Source: Microstegium vimineum
Lineage: Eukaryota > Streptophyta > Magnoliopsida > Poales > Poaceae
Length of the DNA stretch: 64,000 nucleotides
Assembly (NCBI GenBank): GCA_022036555.1
Contig: CM039133.1
Span: 1,863,184-1,927,183 of the forward strand
Direction of reading: 5' to 3'
Positions 24,046 through 36,012 of the stretch are shown piece by piece (within the stretch, counting starts at the first letter, position 1; each line of letters starts with the position of its first letter). The position numbers and the translations under genes were made by a program. Below the pieces are notes generated by a model. It ran no database searches and was not told the origin of the DNA. It was given only the letters and a program-made list of their open reading frames with translations.

Positions 24046-25547
24046 GCTCTTGATATTTATGCCAACCGTATGTAAGTATTTGAATAAAATAAATCTGAAA
24101 ACTAACCTTTTATAACATTAAATACTTCTTGGGCAAAGGAACTAAAATGACTGTTCCAACAATTTCTTTTTACCACGAAGTTGTTGCATACTTTAAGCCA
24201 TGCATCCGACGTGCTCCAACCCAATATTCTAAGGCTGCTAGCTGTCCGGTTTATCAGTTATGTTGCCATCAGGCATCAGTGTTGATTAATAATTCTTCAT
24301 TTCATCTGCAGGGCCCGTGGAATTTTCATCAGACCGTGCGGGCGGACCAGAGAGCAGAGATGAGACGCAATGCGGGTCTGACAGCATCGATTGCGACGGA
24401 GGGAGAGGGACACGCAAACGGCTCGGCCACGGAGTCACATCAGTTTGCTTCTTTGTCTGTTTCGAAGAGCCAGACGAGGTCTGTGGGAATCTCGCGCTGG
24501 CATCAGAGCTGCCCCGGTCTGCCAATAATAAGTTAAGATTTGTTTGTTCCTCAATTAACGCGTGATGAATTACATATACCTCAGCGACGGCGGCATCATC
24601 ATCCGTGCTCCCATCAGGCATGTACGAAAACACGGGTTTTCGTTTTCTTCCCAGGAGAAAAGTTGATACCAATCTACCAGCATCAACATAAGCCCCATGA
24701 CTTTTTTTATTGGCGTTCATGATGAATTAGGCCACACGCCAGCAAGAGTTAGAGCGCTCAAGGTCGAATATGATCTGATCACAGCAACAAATGTAGTAAT
24801 AACACAGCGAAACCGAAAAACAAGTCGGTTTTGTCCACTTCACCATCCATATTATTGGTCCGGTAGCCTCCTAAAAACCTCACGGAAAGACCCGTTAAGA
24901 AGAGATAAAGTGATGTTGTTTTAGGGTTGGCAAGGCCACCTAGATAGCGTTAGGGAAGAAGACAAGAAAAGAACCAACCGTTTTTCATGTGTAATTAATG
25001 ACAAAGTGGGTAATTTTTCTCAACTCTATCAAACTTGGATTTGGTGGTACACCTCTTGAGGTTCTTTATCAATTTGGTGAATATAGTGGCAGATCCACTA
25101 TTTTGATCGATGAGATCCACTTTTGTGGATCTGGGTCTACTTTTGATGAATCTGGAGCTTGTGGTGCTTTACCAAACATGTTGTTAATGTCAAATAATAC
25201 ACCTTCCAGTTTAGGATCTATTTCGAATTGAAAAGCAAAAGAGCAACACGAGAATATCTCTACTTCCTCGAGTTTTACAGTCTTGAATTTCTAGCCAAAT
25301 GAATTGATGAGGTTCAACATCCATTCAACTAACCAATCGGACCCTTTGAATTTTGTTTGCAATGCACTGCTGTCATGGGAATCTAAGGGTTAGCCGTGAG
25401 GAGGGAACCGCCGAAGAGTGTTGTGAGAGGTGCGTTAGGGGATGCATTTTGCTGATCATGAGTATTAGGAGGATCTGGATGGTTATATGATACTTAACTA
25501 TCCTCCTTCCTATATTCTATAAGTCATGAAAGATACATTTTTTACAG
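24046..25547. other. Decayed unique sequence, no confident gene
   Basis: The right flank of the chromovirus. The best ORF is on the minus strand (24286-24720, 144 aa), with an N-terminal half that looks protein-like (FLLGRKRKPVFSYMPDGS) and a possible GT donor at about 24579. I recognise no family. A 77-aa + strand ORF at 24998-25231 also has no recognisable domain. This may be an eroded gene or an old element. Confidence 0.35.
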
Positions 25548-26345
25548 ATGTTATCTGGAGGACATGGAGCTACTGCTGATGAGATCAACCCTCCTTATGA
25601 CGACCTACCGGTAATTAATTATCTTTTAACTATGTACAAAATATCATTCTATTAGCATTCTTTCAATTTAGCTAATTCGTTCTCTCTTTTTTTACCACCT
25701 AGGTCGAGTCAAACTGGGCCTGGATGATGGGCTAGTGTCAGGGAGCTATAGCTAAGGGTTGTAAAATGTGCAAAAGTTTATGCTTGTCCTGCTTCGGTGG
25801 GATATGGACATTACTTTGTTTCTTTGGGTGTTGTGCAGTGACACTTTAGTCTTGAAGAATTGGTGTGCACCCATATGACTACTGAGCAAGAATTGATCCT
25901 TATTCCAGAAGGTAATATTTCTTTTTACAGAGATGATCAATTTTTTTTACCAAAATAGTATTCTACTAGTTGGAAAATATCATAATAATCATGATTGTTA
26001 CTGTACTTGTTACACGCTTTTTTTTGTCTTACTGGATAATGTGGCGACCATAGGTGCATGGGGATCTTGACCCGACTGGCAGCATTTGCAATTATAAGGA
26101 CTTCAACGCCGGGGCAAAGGTGGTTGTGGTTGGGCTTCCATTTACTCTATTTCCACTGAGCGTGTACGTTGCTAGTTTGGCCAGAGCCTTACAAACGGAC
26201 GACTACGTTGATTAGGACTTGTTTCGAGATACTATTACTCGAGGTTATCTATGTCCTCTACCTAGGCGGTCTGATGACGATCTACACGTTAGCAATACTG
26301 CTAATGTCATTTGGTTTATGTTTGTAGTATGTACTATATAATCAT
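25548..26345 (+). pseudogene. Possible remnant of an unrecognised multi-exon gene
   Basis: Several short stretches read like exons. One starts at ATG 25550 and runs to a GT donor near 25610 (MLSGGHGATADEINPPYDDL). Another follows a TTTTTACCACCTAG acceptor at 25703. A longer open stretch from about 26055 contains VHGDLDPTGS and VVVVGLPFTLFPLSVYVASL, interrupted by a TAG near 26213. No family is recognised. The stops and lack of a joined reading frame suggest a pseudogene, but coincidental ORFs are equally possible. Confidence 0.25.
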
Positions 26346-26361
26346 TGTATACTGAAATAGT

Positions 26362-26397
26362 TTGGGATTCTCCCCCTCCGTCCCAATTTAACTACAC
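26362..26397. repeat. Stowaway-like terminus (one end only)
   Basis: CTCCCCCTCCGTCCCAATTT resembles the Stowaway MITE terminus CTCCCTCCGTCC. No matching inverted end is visible nearby, so this is a truncated or interrupted copy. Confidence 0.4.
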
Positions 26398-26586
26398 GTT
26401 TTGGCCCTATTTGGATTGGAGTTTTTTCATGGGAATTTCAAAGGATTGCTCTTCCTCTATTTTGTTGATGTCATGGGATGTTTAGATTAAAGGAAAAGAG
26501 TTTCTCATTTTAAAGGAAAGTTTTTCTTTTCTACATAAAACACATGAATAAAAACATCAAATGTTGTGAAAATTGTTTCTCAAAAG

Positions 26587-26772
26587 TGTTGGGATAGAAA
26601 ACTAGAGAGACGGCTAGGGCTAGTGTAGGAGTCGGACCAGATACCCCCCTCATGCTCTTGGCATTTATATAGATATAAGTGACAATTTACATGTGACCCC
26701 TTGGTGGAGCTAAGATTTACAAGCTACAACACTAGTATATTGGGCCTCTTCTAGGAGGAGTTTCCCCATACA
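26587..26772 (-). repeat. Short LTR-like unit, minus orientation
   Basis: On the minus strand this 186-bp segment starts TGTATGGGG and ends ATCCCAACA. It contains a TATATAAATG promoter-like motif. On its right lies a polypurine-tract-like sequence (read on the minus strand, GAGGGGGCTAATAGT), interrupted by the Tat element inserted at 26786. This fits a 3' LTR of an older minus-strand element whose internal part resumes at 36013. No second LTR was found, so the identification is tentative. Confidence 0.42.
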
Positions 26773-26785
26773 ACTATTAGCCCCC

Positions 26786-28189
26786 TGTTAACACTAGATT
26801 TTGGCACGCTTAGGAAAATGACAGATGGGCCAATGTGCAGTAAAATTCAGAGGCAAGCATTTGGATTATTTGGCAGGTGCAATCGGCTAATTTATAAGGA
26901 TTCGGCAAAGTGATCGTGAGGTCGGCTATTTTAGGAGTGGTGATCTTCCGTTAAGGAAAGCGACCGAAGCGGTGAGTAAGAGCCGAATTGAGCAACCGAC
27001 ATTACAACGATTAAGGGAATGAAGATTCCAGAAGGAAAGCTAGGATTAAAAGTGTCGTATTCTTTTCCTTAAATATCTTGTAATCGTATCCTTTTAGGAT
27101 TCGCGTCATGACTAGGGTATAAATATAAACCCTTGGCCATTGTAAAAAGGGCTCACAACCAAACCAATACAACCGACCCCGCGCCAATTTCGAGTCCTTT
27201 GTCGTGTCGTCGAGTTCTTCGAGAGGAATCATCGATCTGTCGACCTCCGTAAGTCTTGGCAACCTTGTTATCATGTCTAGTATCATGCGGTGGATTTAGA
27301 TACTGATGCAAGTAGTCTTGTTTATTATCAATGATCGTGCAGCGCATCTTTGTTCAACAATCAAGAGGTCTTCGCTTATGTTTTGCTTATGAGTAGATGT
27401 CGTGCGGAGGATATTTGCCTGTATGCCTAGCAAAATCAAGATAGTTATCGGCTCCTATAGATTTGGTAAGATCTATTAGTTTCATTAAGTTATCGTGTTG
27501 CATGTTTTATATAATCTTTACATATTTGCAAACACTCTTTTGCCCAATCTAGATTGATACGGTTCGGTTCTTGTTAGTTCATATAGATCTATCTATGTTA
27601 TGATGAATTGCTTCCATGTTGCTTCCATGAGTAGATCTTATATCTATAAATAGCCGAACTAGTTTGAATCTAGATTGTCATGTGTTGCGGGTTCATGCAT
27701 GCTATCCATGTTTAAGCTTTGATGATGCTGGGTGTCGTGCGGCAGATGCAGGCTTTAGATTAGTTTAATCATGTTTGCTTACATGTTTCCTTCATCATGG
27801 ACCCCAATTCGGCTAATTGCCGAGAATTGTTATGCTTTAACTTATAGTCAATTACAAGTCATTCGTACATCCGTTTGTCATGCACACGCGTTCGGCAATC
27901 AGTGATTTGCGTGTTACATGTTTATTTTAGCCGAATGTTCCATAAAACCTGTTGGCAGATAGCTTTCATAGATGTATGTCGTTGTAAGTGGCTTCAGGGC
28001 CGTACATATGGAACTGTCTGGTATTACCCCGCATGTTTTAGTTTATATCTAATGACTTTCATCCCTTGTTAGTTTCAGGTCAAACTGACTGGCACGTTCT
28101 CGGTTCTTGAAGCATTCAGGCACCCAATTGAAGTCACGCTTTCCGGCTTGCTGTGTGTGAGACGCAGTACGTCACATTTTGCGTCAACA
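26786..28189 (+). repeat. 5' LTR of the Tat element
   Basis: 1404 bp, TGTTAACACT ... GCGTCAACA, closely matching 34604-36007. A TATAAATATAA promoter motif lies at 27118-27128 and is conserved at 34936-34946. Confidence 0.93.
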
Positions 28190-28216
28190 CACTTTTTGGC
28201 ACACTCGATGGGACAA
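28190..28216 (+). promoter_or_regulatory. Likely primer binding site of the Tat element
   Basis: TTTTTGGCACACTCGATGGG directly follows the 5' LTR. It resembles the TTTGGCAC-type sites that follow LTRs of cereal Tat elements. Which tRNA primes is not certain. Confidence 0.5.
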
Positions 28217-28325
28217 GATGGTTGAGATCAACAATAGTCTGGTTCTGGACGTAACAATGGATGAATTGCCGGCGGACGTAAGGAGCACTCTCCAGTAGGC
28301 ATGCGACGAGTTCCAGAACAAATGC

Positions 28326-31300
28326 TTGATGTCGTTCTCAAAGAACAAAAGCAACAAAGTCATCCAAAAGCAGGCGCTCCCAAGAACCCTTCTCCCAAAC
28401 CAATCTGATGAGACAAATGAAGAGGAGGAGCGCATATACGGCGCGGTGATTTATAAAGCTATGAGTGAAACCATGACAAATCATCTCTCAGCTTTCCTGA
28501 ACACCTTTCGCCAGATCCTGATCAACACATTCGGGCCAGCCGCCGACAAGCTCTTCGAGGAAACTCATGGCCCGATACATGGGGCAACGTTGTTCCTCAT
28601 GTCCAAGCCTCACGGGAAGGCCAATGAAGAAGGAGGAACGTCTGACATGGCCCAAACCGGGACGGACCTTCACCAGAAGCAGCCACATCCCATGACTTAC
28701 GGTCAACTCGCGTTCGGGATGTCAGAAAACGTCCCACATTCGGCTCACAAGATATCCCCAATAGTGAACAGGCTGCAGAAAAGCATGTATGGGTAGGGGT
28801 ATCAGGAGTTTGCCGATTACAGCGCCGTTAATGCTCCCCGAATCCTGGGTACGAGAACCCCGTAGGACAATCGTTCGAAGGGCACACACGAGGAACTCAG
28901 AATCCTAGTGTCGACCTGATCATGGATAGGATGGCAGACATGATGAAGAATCAGTTCGACTTGAAGCCGAAGAACCAGTCATATGCGTATCAGTCCCCTT
29001 ATCCAGAATGGTACAACCGAGTGGCTCTTCCCCGAAGGGTGAAAGTCCCTACAGACTTGACCAAATTCTCAGGTCAGGATGACACCAGCACTATAGAGCA
29101 CATCAGCCGGTACTTGATGCAGCTAGGGGAGGCATCTACAGACAATGCTTGGAAGATTCGATACTTCCCTATGTCTCTGACAGGGCCGGCTTTCACATGG
29201 TTGGCATCCCTTCCAGCAAACTCCATCATCAGCTGGGCAGACATGGAACAAAAATTCCATGCATATTTCTTTACATGCACCAACGAGAAGAAGCTGGTCG
29301 ACTTAATGAGCTTGAGACAGAAGCCCAAACGAGATGCCTCAGAAATATCTTTGCAGGTTTAGAGAAACCAAGAGTCTTTTCTATTCTCTGAATTTACCAG
29401 ATGATAGCTGCCAGGGATGGCAATAGCAGGTATGCAGCCGAATGTCAGAGAGAAGCTCTTCGGCTTGGACTTTGAAGACCTTGGCCAATTGTCGCAACGG
29501 CTAGCGGTGATGAGTAACCAGGCTCAGGGGCTCAGAAGGGACAACCGTTCCAGAAAGGTGATATGGCTAGTACGGTGTATCAAAGTTTCCTGGAAGAGGC
29601 AACAGAGTTTGAGGACGAGGATGAAGTTGCCGCGGCCGAAATAGTCTGGGCAAAGGAGCCAACTCAAGTCAACCAGCGATGGTTGAGGCAGCAGAAAGAT
29701 ACCTACGACTTTGATGTATCCAAATCAGACAAGTTGTTCGAGCTGTTGCTCAGGGAAGGACACATCAAGCTTCCCGAGGGACCCCATGCTGCGTCCTGAA
29801 GGAGTTAAGGACAAGAGATTTTGCGGCTACCACAACACAAACTCTCATGCCATCAATGATTGCGGAGTGTTCAGGATGAAGATCCAGAAAGCTATTCAAG
29901 ATGGACATTTAAAGTTTGATGGCAAGATGAAGATAGACGTTAATCCTTTTGCACAGAACACAGTATCTTTCTCTATGAATATGGTTGTCGTAGAAGACTC
30001 CAAGGGCAAGAACGAGATGAAAGTGCTGACCTCAGATAGGGCGAAAAGGACTGGTGTTGTTGACCCCGATCGGCAGATTACAGAAAAAGAATTTCGGCAA
30101 CGAGGACAGTTCCAGAATAGCCGAACCGGGAGAGGAGAAGCTTCTAGACCTAGGGTCACAATACGGATCCTATTGAATAAGTGGCAACGGGAGCAAGAGC
30201 AGCATCAGAGGCTGATGCATTATGAAGAGCAGAGATACATAGAGGAATGTCAGAGGCATGAAGAAGTGTATCAGAGGAAGCAAGAGCGCTTGAAAGAGCA
30301 GGAGCAATCTCATTGGGGGTGCTCATTTTTCAAACATTGCTGGAATGAAGGCCTGAAGCTTCCTATGAGAGATAATTGCCCCGAATGCAGCGATTAGTAT
30401 TCAGGGTATAGGCAATCTCATGTCAACCGCTGTCCGGTCCATGAGAGACTTGGAGCACGTGCTCCTGGGGACGATCGGCGTTTCAAAATAAGCGACTCAG
30501 AGGATCGGCAAGGTAAGAGGTTTGCCGATCAAGAGTGGGTTCGTTCTGATGAGCGAGAACACCGCGAGTATGTATGGCAGAATGGGCAGTGGTGTCCACC
30601 AGGGCTGAAGAAAAGCCAGAAAAGGAGAGTGCAATGTTTGAGGAACAGAGAACTAGCACAAGTAACTGCCGAACAGAAGCCAACATGGCACCCTAAGGGG
30701 AGACCCCATGGACACAACCGTTCAGCTGATACGTACATGGCCTTCTTCATTCCATCAGACTTTATAGCTCCCGAGGACCAAGATATCCGAGAAGATGAAT
30801 CTTCAGATGCCGATAAGAACGAGTATCAGGATCTAATGGCCTAGCTTATCCTGACTCAACAAGCAGTGTTCGACAAACCGGCTAGACATCGACACTTGAA
30901 GGTGCTTTACGTGAGGGGATACATCAATGGCAAGCCCCTTACCAAGATGCTGGTTGATGGAGGAGCTGCCATCAATATCATGCCATACACCACCTTCAGG
31001 AAGCTGGGAATGACCAATGAAGAGTTGTTGAAAATAGACTTGGTGCTCAGGGACTTTGCTGGCAACCCTTTTGACACTCAGGGGGCAGTGCACGTCGAGC
31101 TGATGATTGGATCGAAGACTCTGATCACTACCTTCTTCTTCATAGATGGCAAGGGGGCATATAGTCTGTTGTTAGGAAGGGATTGGATCCATGCTAACTG
31201 TTGCATACCTTTGACCATGCATCAAGCTCTCATTCAGTGGGTTGGAGATGATGTTGAGATTGTTCAAGCCGATGATTCAGAACCTGTTTATTGGAGTATG

Positions 31301-33235
31301 ATGGCTTCGATTGTTTCTCTGAGAAGATTTGGAGAGAAGGCCCTGTGAATGTCTCCAGCAAGGGCCAACAGTCGATCCAAGCAATCGGCTCTGAGAGTAA
31401 TTTTTGATGATGAACATGATCGATGATGGCCAAGGGAAGCTGAGACTTGGCTTCGTGTCGGCCAATAAGCTAGGGAAGATAAATGTTGATGATGGACCAA
31501 GGCCGATATTTATCAGTGCAAGTTTGGACCAGGGACATAGGTTGAAGTCGATTTGACCTGCTAAAAGGACCAAGAGTTCATGTGGGGTGACGTACAACCA
31601 TGGGCTTTCGATGAGATCAACGAGTACATGAAGGCACCACCCGTATTGGTACCTCCACAATTTGACAAGCCATTTAAGTTGTACGTGGCGGCTGACAACC
31701 TGAAAGTAGGGCCGGCCTTCATACAAGAGTTCAAAGGGACAGAGAGAGTAATATCCTGCCTTAGCCAAAAACTACTAAATCCAGAGACAAGGTATTCAGC
31801 TATAGAAAAGTTTTGCTTGTGTGTGTTTTATTTATGTGCTAAGCTTCGACGTTATTGGTTAAATACCGAATGTGTGGTAGTTTCTGAGTTCGATGTACTA
31901 AAAACACATGTTATTGATGCCAATTTTAAATGGAAGAATTGACAAATGGATATTGGCTCTGTCAGAATTTGGTTTAAGGTACGAATTGGCAAAAGCAGTA
32001 AAGGGTCAGGTTATTTCTGATTTCGTTACCCGACGCCGCGAGCCCTCTGTTGAAACGGTAACCATTACACCATGGACTTTGTTTTTTGATGGTTCATCTT
32101 GTAGCAAAGGTGGTGGTGCCGGTAATCAAGCGGAGTATGAGGTGTTGCTCAGAAGTCTTCGACTGCTTGTAGAGATGAAGGCTGATGCTGTCGATATTTT
32201 TGAGGATTCCGAGCTGGTAATTAACCAATTGATCGGCCAATATGAATGCAAGAGCGATATGCTAAGGGGCTATTATGAAGAGTGTCGGGAGCTTCTGAGA
32301 AATTTCCTGGTGGCCACCTTGCATCATATCCCTAGGGGGCAGAATGAAGAAGCAAATAGGCTGGCTCAAAGTGCTTCGGGGTACCGAGAGGATCAGGAAA
32401 TTCATGCTTTGGATGAAGAACGGGTAATTAATGACTGGAGGAACGAAATTGCCGATTATTTGAAAAATCCATCACAAAGGTTTCCCGAAAGCTCAGGTAT
32501 AAGGTTATCAAGTTCGTGCTCCTTGATAACCAGTTGTACCACAAGTCCATAGATGGAGTGCTCCTCAAATGTTTGAATCAAGAGGAGTCTATAAAGCTGA
32601 TGTATGAAGTGTATGAAGGAGTATGTGGTGCACATGAGTCGGTTTACCTAATGAAGTGGATAATAAGGAGAACTGGTTGTTTTTGGCCAACCATGCTTGA
32701 GGATTGTTTTGAATATTACAAGGGATGTCAAGATTGTCAGAGGTTTGGTAATATTCAGAGAGCCCCAGCATCGTCCTTAAACCCAATTGTAAAGCCTTGG
32801 TCACTCAGAGGATGGGGCATAGATTTGATCGGTCAAATTCATCCTCCTTCTAGCAAAGGACATAAGTTTGTGCTGTTGGCCACAGATTATTTCACGAAGT
32901 GGGTTGAAGCTATTCCCCTAAAGAAAGTTACATCAAAAAACATGGTTGATTTCGTTGAAGAGGATATAATTCACAGATTCAGGATCCCTCAGACCATAAC
33001 AACGGACCAAGGAACTCAGTTTACTTCATCTGAATTCTGTGGTTTCGCCGAGGAGATGGGAATCAAGTTATACAATTCTTCTCCTTATTATGCACAAGCC
33101 AATGGCCAGGCTGAAGCATTATTCAAAGGAACTTATGTCCGGATAGCCGATATTAGTATATCGCCTTTAGTCGAAAAAACAAAAATGCTATTAGAGATTT
33201 TGGAAAATAGCCGATACGATACTTATTGTCTTTAG
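28326..33235 (+). pseudogene. Tat-type gag-pol remnant lacking reverse transcriptase
   Basis: Gag pieces lie at 28326-28796 and 28922-29362 (Retrotrans_gag, with PAFTWLASLP and SWADMEQKFHAYF) and continue to about 29800. A zinc-knuckle-like FCGYHNTNSHAINDC is near 29819. The protease (30866-31348) has MLVDGGAAINIM. At about 31560 the frame jumps from the protease-RT linker to KDQEFMWGD, which normally follows RT. The whole RT finger-palm region, including YVDD, is therefore deleted. RNase H (KLYVAADN, 31680) and an archaeal-type RNase H (LFFDGSS, 32080-32380) follow. Integrase (32516-33235) keeps WGIDLIG, TTDQGTQFT and GQAEA but loses its C-terminal half. Several frameshifts and stops separate the blocks (for example 28794-28796 and 29360-29362). 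Confidence 0.88.
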
Positions 33236-33390
33236 AACGGAAAGTCTTTGAACACGATCGACGCGTTCTCATGCGGATTCCAACAACAGTCAGCAGGCTC
33301 ATTATTCTCAGGAATCATGACAAAATGAGCAAGTAAGAACCTCAAGTTGTATTCCACAGGATAGTTTTTAGAGGGGATCCCTAGTACAGA

Positions 33391-34204
33391 CTACTCATCG
33401 AACACCCTCTCGATTGGGATGGTGTAGTCGACTACGTCTGCAACATTTTTTCCGGCTTGCTCCATGAGGTACGCGGAGTTCTCCATCTCCTCTCCAAGGT
33501 TGTGGGCGAAGACATCAAACTTTCTAGGGTCTATGCCATAGCGAAGCTTCACAGCGCTAAAAGCAAGCGCTGCGCCATATGCAATCGCCGAATGAGAGAT
33601 CTTCGGGATGCATCGATTGACGTGCTCCACTTGCTCGAGAGACGTCTCGCCGTCGGCATGGGCAGTGACGGCGAGACGGGCGATGGCGGCTTCGAGGGCT
33701 TCAAGCCTTGCTGACAGATCTGCACAAGAGGAAGATTCACATCAGAATATCAGCATTATTTTTGCAGAAGGAAAAGAAAAGGAAATGAGTTGTTCTAACC
33801 AGCAAGTTGGTTTCTGGCGGCATCTCGCTCTTTGGAAACATCGGCAAGTTCCTCTCGGTCGAGTCGGGTGTCTAAGACTTCGGCTTGAAGCCTAAGGTTG
33901 GATTGCTTATGGAAAGCAATCAGTTCTTGGGCCCTAGCCAAATCTAGGGCCATGGGGCGGTCGCTCCCAATCGAAGATTGGGGAGTGCAGTCACTGTCAG
34001 TCCTACGGAAAAGGAAAGGTTAGGTAATAAAGGTAAAAACAGAGATCCGTTGTTACTTTATTACCTTTTGCGGAGGATTCGTCGGGAAGTTGCTCCATAT
34101 TCGAAGCTTTTTCCGCTCCCAACGGAAGATCGAGATCCTCTCGGAGAGATGAGGCGAGAAGTCGCCTCTTGCTCTTCTGCTGGACGCTTGCTGCAACCTG
34201 CCAT
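33391..34204 (-). CDS. Intact spliced antisense gene of the Tat element (223 aa, three exons)
   Basis: Transcription runs opposite to gag-pol. The exons are 34204-34065 (140 bp), 34002-33800 (203 bp) and 33719-33391 (329 bp), joined by introns of 62 and 80 bp with GT (34064-34063; 33799-33798) and AG (34004-34003; 33721-33720) borders. The phases match exactly: 672 bp, 223 codons plus TAG, no internal stop. Residues 1-60 are basic and Ser/Arg rich. About 65-145 is a likely coiled coil (heptad-like ELIAFHK, LRLQAEVLDTRL, LSARLEALEAA). The C-terminal 75 residues look helical (AIAYGAALAFSAVKLRYGI, NSAYLMEQAGKNVADVVDY). Extra antisense ORFs are known in Tat elements and their function is unknown. 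The short form here lacks the N-terminal PF04195-like domain seen in the antisense gene at 48465-52881. The start ATG has TATAAATA about 70 bp upstream. Confidence 0.82.
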
Positions 34205-34269
34205 TGACGAAGAAGGAAGGCGAAACTGCTAGATTGGCACTGTTGGTGGGGGCGGAAGCAGGACGATTG

Positions 34270-34277
34270 TATTTATA
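34270..34277 (-). promoter_or_regulatory. TATA box of the antisense gene
   Basis: TATAAATA on the minus strand, 66 bp before the antisense ATG. This spacing suits a pol II promoter with a short 5' UTR. It lies inside the element, upstream of the 3' LTR. Confidence 0.6.
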
Positions 34278-34590
34278 AACCGAATGGAATATCAAGTGAC
34301 AGGTTAGGGTTTTCCCGTTCGGATGGGCCGTTGTTGGAATGGACCGGGCTCGGATAAATTGAACGTTGCTCGGTTATTTTTTCTGAGTCAAAGGATAGAA
34401 GCAATTGGCTATGCTCTAATTGGGAAGGAAATAGAAGGATCAACCAAGAATTGCCGAATGCATGAAGGTGAATAAAACTTACCTCTAGAATTTCATCCTG
34501 GGCAGCAACTGCAATACTGAGCGGTGTTGACCTGGAAGGAAAGGGGAAGCTTATAGTCAATTTCAGGATAAAATGACTTTTATCCCGAAA

Positions 34591-34603
34591 TTGAGGGGCC
34601 ATG
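34591..34603 (+). promoter_or_regulatory. Polypurine tract of the Tat element
   Basis: TTGAGGGGCCATG directly precedes the 3' LTR at 34604. Confidence 0.65.
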
Positions 34604-36007
34604 TGTTAACACTAGATTTTGGCACGCCTAGGAAAATGACAGATGGGCCAATGTGCAGTAAAATTCAGAGGCAAGCATTTGGAATATTTGGCAGGTGCAA
34701 TCGGCTAATTTATAAAGATTCGGCAAAGTGATCGTGCGGTCGGCTATTTTAGGAGTGGTGAACTTCCGTTAAGGAAAGCGACAAAAGCGGTGAGTAAGAG
34801 TCGAATCGAGCAACCGACATTGCAACGATTAAGGGAATGAAGATTCCAGAAGGAAAGCTAGGATTAAAAGTGTCGTGTTCTTTTCCTTAAATATCTTGTA
34901 ATCGTATCCTTTTAGGATTCGTGTCATGACCAGGGTATAAATATAAATCCTTGGCCATTGTAAAAAGTCTTCACAACCAAACCAATACAACCGGCCCTGT
35001 GCCAATTTTGAGTCCTTTGTCGTGTCATCGAGTTCTTCGAGAGGAATCATCGATCCGTCGACCTCCGTAAGTCTTGGCAACCTTGTTATCATGTCTAGTA
35101 TCATGCGGTGGATTTAGATATTGATGCAAGTAGTCTTGTTTATTATCAATGATCGTGCGGCGGATCTTTGTTCAATAATCAAGAGGTATTTGCTTGTGTT
35201 TTTCTTATGAGTAGATGTTGTGCGACGGATATTTGCTTGTATGCCTAGCAAAAGCAAGATAGTTATTGGCTCCTGTAGATTTGGCAAGATCTATTGGGTT
35301 CATTAAGTTATCGTGTTTCATGTTTTATATAATCTTTACATATTTGCAAACACTCTTTTTCCCAATCTAGATTGATATGGTTCGGTTCTTGTTAGTTTAT
35401 ATAGATCTATCTATGTTATGATGAATTGCTTCCATGTTGCTTCCATGAGTAGATCTTATATCTATAAATAGCCGAACTAGTTTGAATCTAGATTGTCATG
35501 TGTTGCGGGTTCATGCATGCTATCCATGTTTAAGCTTTGATGATGCTGGGTGTCGTGCAGCAGATGCAGGCTTAAGATTAGTTTAATCATGTTTGCTTAC
35601 TTGTTTCCTTCATCATGGACCCCAATTCGGCTAATTGCCGAGATTGGTTATGCTTTAACTTATAGTCAATTACAAGTCGTTCGTATGTCCTTTTGTCATG
35701 CACACGCGTTCGGCAATCAGTGATTTGAGTGTTACATGTTTATTTTAGCCGAATGTTCCAGAAAACCTGTTGGCAGATAGCTTTCATAGATGTATGTCGT
35801 TGTAAGTGGCTTCAGGGCCGTACATATGGAACTGTCTGGTATTACCCGGCATGTTCCAGTTTATATCTAATGACTTTCATCCCTTGTTAGTTTCAGGTCA
35901 AACTGACTGGCACGTTCTCGGTTCTCGAAGCATCCGGGCACCCGATTGAAGTCACGTTTTCCAGCTTGCTGTGTGTGAGACGCAGTACGTCACATTTTGC
36001 GTCAACA
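34604..36007 (+). repeat. 3' LTR of the Tat element
   Basis: 1404 bp, equal in length to the 5' LTR, with scattered substitutions. It is followed by CCCCC (36008-36012), matching the bases before 26786. Confidence 0.93.
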
Positions 36008-36012
36008 CCCCC

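Larger units (their letters stand above)
26786..36007 (+). mobile_element. Tat-lineage Ty3/gypsy element, internally deleted, with antisense gene
   Basis: The LTRs are both 1404 bp (26786-28189 and 34604-36007), starting TGTTAACACTAG and ending GCGTCAACA. The flanking 5-mers are CCCCC on both sides, a target duplication in a C-rich site. The sense strand has Gag, protease, RNase H, a second archaeal-type RNase H and integrase. The second RNase H marks the Tat lineage. The reverse transcriptase is missing and integrase is cut short. Between pol and the 3' LTR lies an antisense spliced gene (33391-34204). The element must have moved with help from another copy, or it decayed after insertion. 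Confidence 0.9.

Noticed and set aside
34273..34602. 109-residue minus-strand ORF next to the 3' LTR
   Set aside because: It lies upstream of the TATA box of the antisense gene and has no recognisable domain. It is probably fortuitous.
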